A stretch of DNA of 64,000 nucleotides from Diphasiastrum complanatum (taxonomy: Eukaryota > Streptophyta > Lycopodiopsida > Lycopodiales > Lycopodiaceae), in assembly GCA_029204225.1 (NCBI GenBank), contig CM055107.1:44396044-44460043 (forward strand). The letters run 5' to 3'. Under the pieces are notes generated by a model. The model was not told where the DNA came from and ran no database searches. It saw only the letters and a list, made by a program, of their open reading frames with translations. Shown here in pieces: positions 1 to 9,742 of the stretch (the first letter of the stretch is position 1; each line of letters begins with the position of its first letter). The translations under genes were made by a program, and so were the position numbers.

Positions 1-900
1 ACAAGACAATTGGATTGAGATTCATATAATTTACTTCTAATGTAGAACTCTATTCTGAAGTATTGTTATAATTATATGAAATTGTACTTCCATATGAGAT
101 TTTTGAATATGGCTCGGAACTTAGGTTTCCTGAACCCTAACGATAGTCTCTATTTGATAGTTGATTATTGAGAGATAATATTTCTATCGGGATAAGATAT
201 TCTACGATTCTGAGGAAAAAGTCCTGTTTGTAATAGTATTGGATACTCATTACTGACTTTTTTGAATCTTTGATATCTTATACGTTGTCTCCTGAGAACT
301 TTTAAATCAAAATTATAAATTTCTTTTTTAAATGGTGGGGAAGAAAAGATAGGAATAAGTCTTTCAAGAAATTAGCTAGTTGCATTGATTTTGAAAAAGA
401 TATCTTGTATGTGTGCAATGGTAGAACTATTCAGGTTGAGATAGACAAACTCTGTAAGTGATTATTTTGAATAATCTGGAATTAGAGGAGTTTTGGGGTT
501 ATTGAGCTATGAGATATTCATTAATATGGGAAGTAGTGGTAAAGATTAAATTAGGATTCACTGATTGTAACCAGGTACCATTTTAATATGGATTGGATCA
601 GTGGAATAAAGCTTTAATCTTAACTCTATGTCCAAAGATGTCTGTATGAGTTAGCCTAATCTTGGTTTGTATGCTAAGATCTGTTGTAGCCTGATTGGTA
701 GAAGGAATTTTGTTAATAAGAGTTAGATGGTTGGAAAACTTGTGATGAAGAGTTATTCACTCCAGATATGTTATTTACTCATGAGAAATAGAGTTCTTTG
801 GTAGCTGAGTTGCAAGATTCTCAGTGAATTATGTGAGTAACATATGCAGATTATGGATATCTGTCAGTTTATAGCCTATGTTTATGTATAGAAAAATGGT
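1..900 (+). repeat. Unclassified interspersed repeat R1, copy 1
   Basis: This stretch has no convincing coding sequence. It matches two other places in the window by eye: the reverse complement of about 11590-12020 (over bases 1-360) and, more loosely, 41170-42200 on the same strand. Shared landmarks are a block reading GATAGTTGATTATTGAGAG, a block AATAGTATTGGATACTCATT, and, near 780-840, a block with GAGTAACATATG. The copies differ by substitutions and indels, so they are old. It could be a long LTR or an untranslated part of a retrotransposon, but no terminal TG...CA, primer site or polypurine tract was found. Confidence 0.7.
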
Positions 901-954
901 TGGATAAGTTGCTTATGTACATCTTAATCTTGTGGATCTACTATGTGATAGAAA

Positions 955-1403
955 GGTATGAAAGTGTGTCTAACTCGAACACTGCCCAAATTGGCTACAT
1001 AATTCTTCAAATGTATGTGGATGAAAAGATGATATCAATTTTTGATGATATATGTGTATAAGCCCTTAATAGATGGTATGCTTTAATGAGATTTAGCACA
1101 TATCTCATCATTAAAGACATATAAGAAAATGCCTCTAACTTGAGCACAGTTTGAGTTAGCTACACAATTTTGTCCATCCATGAACATCATAAATGAGATT
1201 AGTATTTGATGATATATGTTTCTAAACCCTTAGTAGATGGCTATTCTTTAGTGAGAAGTGTTTAAGCGCATATGTCATGAAGAAAAAAAGGTAAGAAAAT
1301 GTGTCCTAAGTCGAGCACTGCTCAAGTTGGCTGCACAATTTCTGAAATGTATGTGGATGAGAAAATGATACTAAATTTTTATGATATATGTGAATAAGCC
1401 CTT
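955..1403 (+). repeat. Tandem repeat, about 168 bp unit, 2.7 copies
   Basis: Three imperfect head-to-tail units begin near 961, 1126 and 1296, giving spacings of about 166 and 170 bases. Each has a GTGTCTAACTCGA-like start, a TTGGCTACACAATT-like block, an ATGTATGTGGATGA-like block in units 1 and 3, and a GATGATATATGT block followed by an AGCCCTT-like block. The third unit is cut off at 1403, where copia C1 sequence begins. The array lies directly after R1 copy 1. Confidence 0.75.
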
Positions 1404-3215
1404 GTGGCTTGTTTCTTCGACATCCACAATATAGCTCCATCACCTATGAAAATACAATGAGCACTAATGGATTTTCTATCCCTTATATCTCCAGCATAGT
1501 CCGAATCTGAAAATCCAAAAATTTTAGGTGATGATCCCTCATACAATATGCCAAAATCTCAAGTTCCAATGATGTACCTCAAAACTCGTTTCCCTAGCTT
1601 CCAATGCTCCTCATTAGGATCTTGCATGAATTGACTCAATCTTCCAATACAATAGCATAGATCTGGTCTAGTAATAGTTAGATAGATGAGTGAACCAACT
1701 AGCTTCCTATAGAGAGCAATATCCTTGAAGGATCTTCACTACCTCTTATAGTTAGTTTTACATGAGACTCCATACCCTTTTCATCATATGTGCGTCTTGA
1801 AGGCATTTGTCTTTCCCTTGATGTCCTCCTTGGCTTTTGACTTGATGAAGGTCCATCATCATCACCATCTAAAGTAGGATCATTTACATCAACATCAAGA
1901 ATGCTAGATCCATCCACATCACCATCAATAATGCTTGAAGACGCTTTTGGAATGTTCTCCTCATCAAAAATGACATCTCTACCAACAATCACTTTGTTAG
2001 TAGAAGGAATGTTAACCTTGTAGGCTTTACTCACCTCACTATATCCAAGAAAAATACTTCTTTTTGAAGATGGATCCTCCTTGGTCCTATCATCAAGAGT
2101 AATGTTGACATAGCATGTGCATCCAAACATTCTTAGAAAGTTGACACTTGGCCTCCTCTTGAATAGCATCTCAAAAGGTGTCCTTCCATCCAAAATAGCA
2201 CTCGGCCAACTATTGCACAAGAAATTGGCACACAACAAAGTTTGATCCCAAAATGGCTTATCAAGATTAGCACTTAACCTCATGGATTTAGCGCTTTCAC
2301 ATAAAGTCATATTCTTCCTTTCAACCACTCCATCTTGGTCTGTGAATTGTTCCCTAGCGATACATCCTTCATGATTAGAGATCAAGAAAGCATCATCATT
2401 TGCATTTTGAACATCCAAACCATCGTCATCAAGAGAAAGATTACCTTGCTTTTCACCTTGATCTCTCTTCTTCTTATAGCGCTCACTTGCAAAGTGTCCT
2501 TTGATGCCACAATAGAAGCGCTTGAGCTTTGATCTGTCTTTCTTTTTGCCATTTGAAGAAACATCCACTTGATCTTGTCATTTAGACCACTTACTTTTGT
2601 TTTTGCCCTTGATGAACATAGCCTCCTCTCCAACTTGAGATGTTGATGAAGATCCACCGCTTGCTTAAAGCCTATATTCTTCATTGATTAAGATATCTTG
2701 AAGATCAATCAAACTTGGCAAATTTTTTTGGATAGAAAGAGTATGAACAATGTTAGAATGAGCATCCAACAATCCATTAAGAATAACTTGAACAAGCTCT
2801 CCTCTCTTAATGTCTCATCAATGCAAGATGACTTATCATTCAATGCTTTCACCCTCAAAATAAAAGTATTTGGACTTTCTTCATTCTTTTGCAAACAAGA
2901 AAATATTTGCCTTCTTAGAGTCAACACTCTAGAAGTAGACTTGGATTCATAAATCTTCTTCAATGAATCCCAAACATCCTTTGATGAAATACTCTTACCA
3001 ACTTCCTTAAGAAGCTCAATGGTAACATTCATCTTTATCATGTGTAGAGCCTTCTTGGCCCTCTTTTCATATCTCACTTGATCTTGTTGTGTTGCTAGTC
3101 TCTCCTCCAAACCTACAACAATATCCAAAATATCATTCATCTCAAAAATTGATTCCATCCTCACTTTCCATAATGAATAGTTACTTGAGGTAATTCTATC
3201 ATTGGCTTCCAACAT
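1404..3215 (-). pseudogene. Ty1/copia element C1, internally deleted gag-pol remnant
   Basis: Read on the minus strand this is a copia gag-pol chain with large pieces missing. A gag start (UBN2-type, MLEANDRITSSNYSLWKVRM) begins at 3215. A zinc-knuckle region (FYCGIKGHFASE, though the final Cys of the CX2CX4HX4C pattern is not seen) lies near 2510. Then comes the C-terminal half of integrase (VERKNMTLCESAKSMR, later TLDDRTKEDPSSKR) at about 1870-2330. A jump follows into the end of the reverse transcriptase region and an RNase H fragment at 1404-1740. The protease, integrase core and reverse transcriptase core are gone. The encoded peptides are close to those of C6, so C1 is probably a relic of that family. 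No flanking LTRs were found. Confidence 0.85.
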
Positions 3216-3731
3216 GAATCAACTTGATGTAGCCACGTAGCAATGATCTGATCCTCTCTTTTAACCTGTTTCAATGCACAAAGCACTCCTTTGAACAACA
3301 ACAAATATTTTCAAAAGAAGAAAATCACAAACATATGAAACTTCTCAATCTTTTTCTAGCACTTATACCAAGCAAATCAACACATAGAATCATAAAATCT
3401 TGATCAACCAATGATCTATTCTCAATCTAATGACTCTTGCCACTTCCTAAGATTGAAACACACTCAAATAAAGTTCAGTGACCTCACTATCTAGAGATCC
3501 AATCAAAATTAGGGTTTTGACAAAATCACAAAAGATTAAATATTTCAAAATCGATATGCAAATGCTGAAAACTTGATTATGCAATCTATTGTGAAAGATT
3601 CAACTAGTTTCATCACATTTTGCAATATTTCCATATTTGGCATATTGAGGCCAAAACTTGTTTTAGACTTAGAGGTTGACTTTTCAAACTTCATTAGTCT
3701 AAATTTCATTTGAATGAACACTTTTTGAAAG
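3216..3731. other. Probable leader of C1; no gene seen
   Basis: AT-rich sequence resembling in style the 5' leader of element C6 (37660-38818), as expected upstream of C1 gag on the minus strand. No open frame, RNA gene or LTR boundary is evident. It ends where the proposed 5' LTR of C2 begins. Confidence 0.4.
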
Positions 3732-4950
3732 TGTGGGAAAGATAAAATGCGAGTTTGAGTAGATTCAATTTGAATAAATTGGGTACATTGAATCTAGACC
3801 CAAAATCAGTAGGGTTAGCATTTTGGTGGGGAAGCCAAGTGGCCAAATAGGATTTGGACCTGTTATAAAAGGATGTAACTTTTGGAGAGAGTCATATTCT
3901 CTCTTCTCTATTTCATTTAATGCTTATACATGGTTCTCTTGGGTTCTACTATCCATTGGTGCACTATCTTGGTGTTATCTTGCAATTCTATGCGTAGAAT
4001 GATCTATATTTGGTATTTTCGATTCCACACGTGTGAAATACAGTAGCTTGCTAGTTTTGTACGGATAGCAATAGTACATAATCATTTCATTCAAGTTTGA
4101 TCAAGTTCTATTAGTGTTTGTGAAAAATGCAAAAATAAGCTTGGTAGAGGCCAAAAATCTTGTATATAGGATGATTACACATGTGTGGAGTCTGTTCTCA
4201 TGTGTGAAAATAGTGTACTTGTCATGTACCATAATCATATAGGTTGTACATATGATTTAATTCAAGTTCTAGTGGCTAAAAAGGTCAAAAACTAGTTTTC
4301 TAGACATATGACACATGACATCAATCTATTGATTGCATGAGTCACATCATTTGGTTAGGTGTCACATCCCATGTGTAGAGGACAGCTCACATGTGTGGAA
4401 TAAGTTGAAGTAGATGAATTTTGACTCCTAGAAGATTTTCAAGTAGATCTCCATGTAGAAGGAAAATGGACCAAAGTGCTCAAAATAGAAGGTTTTGTCC
4501 AAGTGTCAATTTTGCATGATGAATCATCATATGACAAATCACCTTCACACATGTGGGATCAAAGGGATGATCAGTACCACGAGCTCCCACTTATTGTATA
4601 TATAGAGCCACATTTGGCCATAATCATTGTGAGACACCAATCTTGGTTTTGGAAGCAATTTTGAGTGATTATCTCCATTTGTCTACATGTGTTTTGATTG
4701 TTTTGAGGTGCTATCAATGTGTACTTGATTTTCAGGTTGGAGTCCGTAATCAGACAGGGTTTCACACGTGGGAAACCAGAAAGTACACCTACCTTCAATT
4801 AACGATTGTTCTTGTTAGGATTTTGTGTCTAGAATTGATCTATATTGTTCTTAATCTCAAGTAGATTGACAGATCAAGTAATCTGACAACCAATCCCTCT
4901 TGAGGATCAGATTAGGATCCACTCTTGGTCCTTTTTGTACTTTTTCCACA
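3732..4950 (+). mobile_element. 5' LTR of copia element C2
   Basis: The right edge is well supported: the sequence ends in TTTTTCCACA and is followed at once by a copia primer-binding site. The left edge is inferred from a TGTGGGAAA that mirrors the TTTCCACA end, giving TG...CA termini about 1.2 kb apart. A TATAAAA box lies near the left and a perfect CACACGTGTG palindrome lies at 4026-4035. No matching 3' LTR exists in the window, so the element is truncated. Confidence is high for the right edge and moderate for the left. Confidence 0.65.
3864..3870 (+). promoter_or_regulatory. TATA box in C2 LTR
   Basis: TATAAAA followed by AGG within the proposed LTR, about 130 bases from its left edge and upstream of a CT-rich stretch. 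The position fits a U3/R promoter of an LTR retrotransposon. Confidence 0.5.
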
Positions 4951-4963
4951 TGGTATCAGAGCC
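4951..4963 (+). other. Primer-binding site of C2 (initiator tRNA-Met)
   Basis: TGGTATCAGAGCC directly abuts the LTR end. This is the standard plant Ty1/copia primer-binding site, complementary to the 3' end of initiator tRNA-Met. Confidence 0.9.
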
Positions 4964-5530
4964 TAGTACAAGAGATTTTGTTTAAATCGATAGGGTTAAT
5001 CTAAATCAAAGCCAAAATTAGTAGTTTTTTGGAAACTAGTCAAATTTTGTGTAGCGAGTTGGATTTGATAGCTATTCTCAAAATTTTTGGTCCAAATCTT
5101 GTTGTGGGCTGTAGGAAACCTTTTCACACGTGTGAGGCTGTACAGCTCCAGTTTTGACTAAGAAATTTAAAAATTTTGTAGAATTTGACTCACATACCCA
5201 ATTTGAGTGATTTTTGGTGCAAAATCAAGCATTTTCTTTATAGAATCTAATCCCTTGGTTAGTTCTTGGATTAGATCAGTCAAAAAATTAAAATTGAAGC
5301 TTGAATGAGGTGCATTAATTGTATGTTGAAGTTGAAGAGAGAAATTGCTAAAAATCATAGATTAAGGAGTGATTTTGCAAGGTTGAGACTAGAATCAAAA
5401 TTTCCATCATTCTAGATTGGTTCATGAGTGATAGGATTGAGTCTATAAGCTTCCTAAATTTCTAGAATACTTTAGGTTCAGATCTCTTAGAAAAACCATA
5501 AGAGTTTCTAGTGCTTTTTCACATTCAAAA

Positions 5531-6562
5531 ATGGCATCAATGGGTGGGTTTTTGCTTAAAGCTAGTGAAAGACTTACATCCACTAATTATGCTACTTGGG
5601 TAGTTCGAATGGAGTCTTTGCTTGTACTTCATGATCTTTATTACATAGTACTTGAGGTGGAAATAGAACCTCAAGGAGGAGTTGAATTGGCTAAGTACAA
5701 AAAGGGATGTAGAGTTGCATTACACTGCAAAAAAATGAATGTAAGTAATGAACTTTTGAAAGAAATCTCATCTTGTACCACATCCAAAGAGGCATGGGAT
5801 TCATTAAAAGCCATTTATCGATCCAAGAACACTTCAAGGATACTCATGCTTAGGAATCAAATCCTTCAAAGCATGAAAGGAAGTAGTGAAAGTGCCCAAA
5901 ATTATGTCTTCAGGATCAAATCTTTGAATAAAGAGTTGTCTTCTATAGATGATAAAATCAAAGATGATAAATTAGTTCAAATCATTTTGAATGGATTAGG
6001 AGATAATTATTCCAATCTTGCTATTCAAGATTCACTTCCTAGTATTGAAAAACTTCAAAGTGTGCTTGTTAGTGAGGAGAGTAGAATGCTTCATATCAAA
6101 AGTAGGATGAGTTCCTTATCTTTGAATGATGGTGATGAAAAAGCTAACTTTTCTTTGAAAGGCAAGAAGAAGAAGTTTCCATCTAAGAAGACTCAAGACA
6201 TGGAGATGGAGAACAAAGATGGAGCATCAAGTTCCAAAGGCAAGATCAAGAAGGACAAGAAGAAGCTAAAGTGTCTCTTTTGTGAAACAAAGGAACATTT
6301 TTCATCCGAGTGCTACAACAAGAAGAATGCCCAAGAGAAGGACAATCAAGGCAATCTTGTGCTTGAGGAGGAGGAAGAAGGCAATCTATCTTTGATGGTA
6401 TCCTCACCACAAACATCTAATCAAGACACTTGGTGGATCGATAGTGGTGCAAGCTCTCACATGACTCACCAAAAAGACTACTTTTCTAATCTACTTTCTT
6501 ACAAAGTTACAAAGGGGAGCAAAGGGAAGATTCTCAACTACTCAACTCTTATACTTTCTTGA
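5531..6562 (+). CDS. copia C2 gag with start of protease (truncated)
   Basis: An open frame of 343 codons begins with MASMGGFLLKASERLTSTNY, the usual start of this gag family (compare C4, C6 and C8). Residues 1 to about 190 are the UBN2/gag region. A CX2CX4HX4C zinc knuckle (CLFCETKEHFSSEC) follows a Lys-rich stretch, and an aspartic protease motif DSGAS appears near the end. After about 6530 the frame runs into unrelated codons and stops, so protease is cut short and integrase is missing. Gag would form the particle and bind RNA. The leader from the primer site to the ATG is about 570 bases. Confidence 0.85.
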   Translation: MASMGGFLLKASERLTSTNYATWVVRMESLLVLHDLYYIVLEVEIEPQGGVELAKYKKGCRVALHCKKMNVSNELLKEISSCTTSKEAWDSLKAIYRSKNTSRILMLRNQILQSMKGSSESAQNYVFRIKSLNKELSSIDDKIKDDKLVQIILNGLGDNYSNLAIQDSLPSIEKLQSVLVSEESRMLHIKSRMSSLSLNDGDEKANFSLKGKKKKFPSKKTQDMEMENKDGASSSKGKIKKDKKKLKCLFCETKEHFSSECYNKKNAQEKDNQGNLVLEEEEEGNLSLMVSSPQTSNQDTWWIDSGASSHMTHQKDYFSNLLSYKVTKGSKGKILNYSTLILS

Positions 6563-6997
6563 CTACTATGCTTGAAGAACCGACTAGTTTTGAGGAAGCA
6601 AATAAGTCTCAATATTGGAGGAAAGCTATGCAAGTAGAGTTTGATGCACTAATGGAAAATCAAACTTGGAAACCTGTTGATTTACCTTATGGAAAGAATC
6701 CTCTTACTTGTAAATGGATATATAGATTGAAATATAATCAAGATGGTTCCATTCATAAGTACAAAGCTAGACTTGTAGCAAAAGGTTTTTTGCAAGTCAA
6801 AGGCATAGATTATGATGAAACCTTTGCACCTGTTGCAAAGCTTGTGACATTAGATTAATCATATGTCTTGCAACTTCTTTCAAATGGGAGCTCTTCCAAC
6901 TTGATGTGACAAATGCTTTCTTGAATGGATTCTTGGAAGAGGAAATCTACATGTGCCAACCCGAGGGCTTCATCAAAGATGGAGAAGAAGACAAGGT
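6559..6997 (+). pseudogene. copia C2 reverse transcriptase fragment
   Basis: This is the N-terminal part of copia reverse transcriptase. It has the WRKAMQVEFDAL, CKWIYRLKYNQDGS, YKARLVAKGF and DETFAPVAKLVT blocks. A one-base frame break near 6852 is followed by the DVTNAFLNGF and EEEIYMCQPEGF blocks in another frame. It is joined directly to truncated gag-protease, so a deletion removed integrase. At about 6997 it ends abruptly in unrelated sequence, so the catalytic YVDD block, RNase H and the 3' LTR are missing. Confidence 0.85.
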
Positions 6998-7079
6998 GTA
7001 CACGTGTAATGTGCGAGGGAGAACAAACGAAACAAAACTAACTCTAAAGATCGCGCAAAGAGGAATATGTACAGCAGGT

Positions 7080-7770
7080 AGCTACTAAATATCGCACTTG
7101 TGCGCAAGTAGGTATCGTTGCAAAAAATGGACAACAATGCACGTGCACAAGAGCGATATGCCATGAATTTTGAGAAAGAAAAAAATAAAAAACTAATCGA
7201 GTTTCGTGCCTTTTATACTGAATTTTCACACGTGTTTACTTTCGATTGGACTGTAGGCACTGGCACGTGTGTAGTGACACCTGGACACGTGCCAGTATAC
7301 GTGTCTCGTGTTCATTCATCGATTCGACAACACGTGTCACTCTCGCATTTGTCCGTACAAATCCCACACGTGTAAAATGACAACCTGACATGTGTCACTC
7401 TCGCATTTGGCTGTACAAATCCCACACGTGCGACAAGATGTTCTTTCACATGTGCGAACCGCGATATAAAATCACAAACTCCGATGAATTTTTTTCACTT
7501 TTTTTTCGCTCCGCATATCGCACTTGTGCGTCTCCTTCACAATCGATTCTCTTCCTATTGTCTTCCATGCACACAGGTCCGATATTTCTACCTACGTGTC
7601 TCCTCATATCGGACTTGTGCGCCTCTCTTCTGTACTAGTTGATCTCTCCGATATTCAGCTTGCGCAGGTCCAATATATCGTACATTCTTTTCATACATAT
7701 CGGTCCTCTGCTGCGAGGGCTTCGTAATCCTTCCCTGCTCATTTTAGTCGTCATGCACAAGTGCGATATC
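7080..7770. repeat. Dense cluster of palindromic GCACTTGTGC and CACGTG motifs
   Basis: About 690 bases hold many short inverted motifs. Versions of GATATCGCACTTGTGCG occur in both directions near 7090, 7135-7160, 7446-7465, 7514, 7607 and 7752. ACACGTGT or GCACGTG forms occur near 7135, 7229, 7264, 7272, 7331, 7366 and 7424. A 42-bp unit is duplicated at 7331-7372 and 7389-7430 with 3 mismatches. Such arrays are typical of subterminal regions of DNA transposons, where transposase binds, but promoter-like binding sites are also possible. The Ulp1-like gene starts about 300 bases downstream. Confidence 0.7.
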
Positions 7771-8058
7771 CCCTAGTACACTTCCATGGATAGGAGAAAG
7801 TAGACAATGAGAGATTTCTTCTTTGTTGGCTCGTCCTTAGCTCCTACGGTTGCCATTACACCTCCCGCTAGACCTAGAACGTGCAACCGTAGTCGGTGGC
7901 TCTCTGAGATACGTAAGTATCAGAGATCAACCGCTCTATTGATTCTCAGAGCTCCATTCTACCGTGTCATCCGAAACTTAACTATAATTGATCTCAGATA
8001 GCTCGTTAGATTCACATCCACTACTCTTCAGTGCCTTCAAGAAGCTACTGAAGACTAT

Positions 8059-9546
8059 ATGAGCCTTTTTTTTGAAGATTCATTTTTGCTTGTTATATTT
8101 TCCAAGAGAGTCACCATAATGTCCAAGGACTTTCAGCTACTGATGAGAATGAGGGACAGATTTTGCAAGTTACACGTATCTCAGCCTGCTCCTCCCAGAC
8201 CTGTTCCTCTAGATAGGATTGATCTTCCTACCAAGCATCCTAGAAAGCAGGTAGCCCCCAAGAGAGCTCCGGAGAAAGTAAGGAGAGTAGACACCACAGA
8301 ATCTGCGATGCCTAACTCGGAACCAATTGTAGATAGCACTGTTCTTGATAATGTTGTAAATATAGCTACATCGATTTTGGATACCCCTGTAATTTCTGTA
8401 GATACTACACATTCACCTCCTCCTCCTCCTTCAAATCTTTATGCATATATAGATTCCGATGATTATCTTAAATTTGAGAATAACATAACCAATGTTGTAG
8501 ATACAATTGGTACTCCTTTTTGTTTTAGACTAGAGGAACTTGACTTTAGTATAAATTATAGAGTTGTTGATTGTTTGGATCTCAAAAATAGATGGGCTTC
8601 TATCAGTGATCCTGTGATAGAGTCTGGACTTACACTCTTGCAATATGACATTGCAAGAGATTCATCCAATGAGTTGTTGGTGCTGAATAACTTTTTGCTT
8701 CAGGCCTTCAAGGAGAATAATGACATATTGTCACAATGTCTGACTAGTGGATTCAGACCAGCAACAAAATACCTGCTCGTCCCTTATCATACCAAGTAAG
8801 ATATATTAAATGCTTCTTGATGTTTAATGCTTTATCATTGGCATTATCAATGGAAATAGTTCTCAGAATTGTAGCTGAAGAAATTTCAATCTTAATAGAG
8901 ATCAGATTTAAACCACTGGAGATTAAATCTGATCTCTATTAAGAGATCTGTAGGTAATACTGTTGAATGTTTTTGTGTTAAGATGAACTCGACGAGCAAT
9001 ACACATAAGGATGTAGATATATACCTTCCATATTTAAGTAAATATATTCCAACAGATGTTCCCCATTACGTGGACTGGCAGATCGTTAGTTTGGAAGTAA
9101 ATTCTGTCTTTCTTAACAACATTTTAAAATTAGTATTTTAATGTATTCGTTTCATTCTAATTCATTCTGTTTCATAATTAATTTCTTGTGTGTTAAATGT
9201 TTTTGTAGTGACCTCAGCAAAATGATTCATTCAACAGTGGGTGGTACACAATATACAATGCAAAGTTATTTTTTGAGTGGTTCAACCTTCATATTTCTAA
9301 GGTAATAAATTATATTTATTCTTATTTTTGAAATCATGATTAGTTTTCTATTTTGTTGATGTTTTTTAGCCATTAATAATACATGAATGTTCTATCTTGC
9401 AGTTTACACTTCCTGAGTACACATCAAGCCAGGTGTACAGATTTAGACAAGAAATTATCCTGAGCATACTGGCTAGGACAAGGCTTCAGCCTCCCGTTGT
9501 TGATGATGGTGCAAAGGATGATGTAATTATACTAAATAGAGATTAG
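8059..9546 (+). CDS. Ulp1/C48 peptidase-like protein, four exons, likely inactive
   Basis: Proposed exons are 8059-8795 (the start may be the ATG at 8119), about 8997-9100, 9218-9301 and 9403-9546. Donors GTAAGA, GTAAAT and GTAATA and acceptors CTCAG and TTGCAG are visible. Exons 3 (28 codons) and 4 (47 codons plus stop) are both phase 0; the exon 2 edges are less certain. Exon 1 encodes a Pro-rich, acidic N-terminus, then RWASISDPVIESGLTLL and YLLVPYHTK, which resemble the start of a Ulp1 fold. Exon 2 has DIYLPYLSKYI and DWQIVSLE. Exon 3 begins QNDSFNSGWYT where Ulp1 enzymes have a Q..NG.DCGV pattern, so Asp and the catalytic Cys appear to be Asn and Ser. Ulp1 enzymes cleave SUMO-like conjugates, and C48 domains are often carried by plant DNA transposons. 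The family call is from motifs only. Confidence 0.5.
8890..8944. repeat. Perfect 22-bp inverted repeat with 11-base loop
   Basis: The arms are 8890-8911 and 8923-8944, exactly complementary, with the loop at 8912-8922. It lies in the proposed first intron of the Ulp1-like gene. It would fold into a strong hairpin in RNA and could be a MITE remnant or a small-RNA precursor. Confidence 0.85.
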
Positions 9547-9672
9547 AATAAATACAAATAACATAGAACATAAATAGATTGCACATGTACAGAATTCATA
9601 GAAAAATATACATTGATATATCAAATGCTGTTCCATTTTATGAATTTAAGAGCACAAAATACATGTACTGAT

Positions 9673-9705
9673 GCCCAACTTGGGCTTTCATTTATTAAAT
9701 GAAAG
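9673..9705. terminator. Two adjacent palindromes between convergent genes
   Basis: GCCCAACTTGGGC (9673-9685) runs into CTTTCATTTA, one base, and its exact complement (9685-9705). They sit in the 197-base gap between the stop codons of the two convergent gene models. A role in RNA 3' end formation is only a guess. Confidence 0.35.
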
Positions 9706-9742
9706 AGTGTATACACAGAGTTTTACTAAAGCTTATTTGAAG

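Noticed and set aside
7331-7430. CRISPR-like direct repeats
   Set aside because: Only two units, imperfect, in a plant-type context; no array or cas genes.
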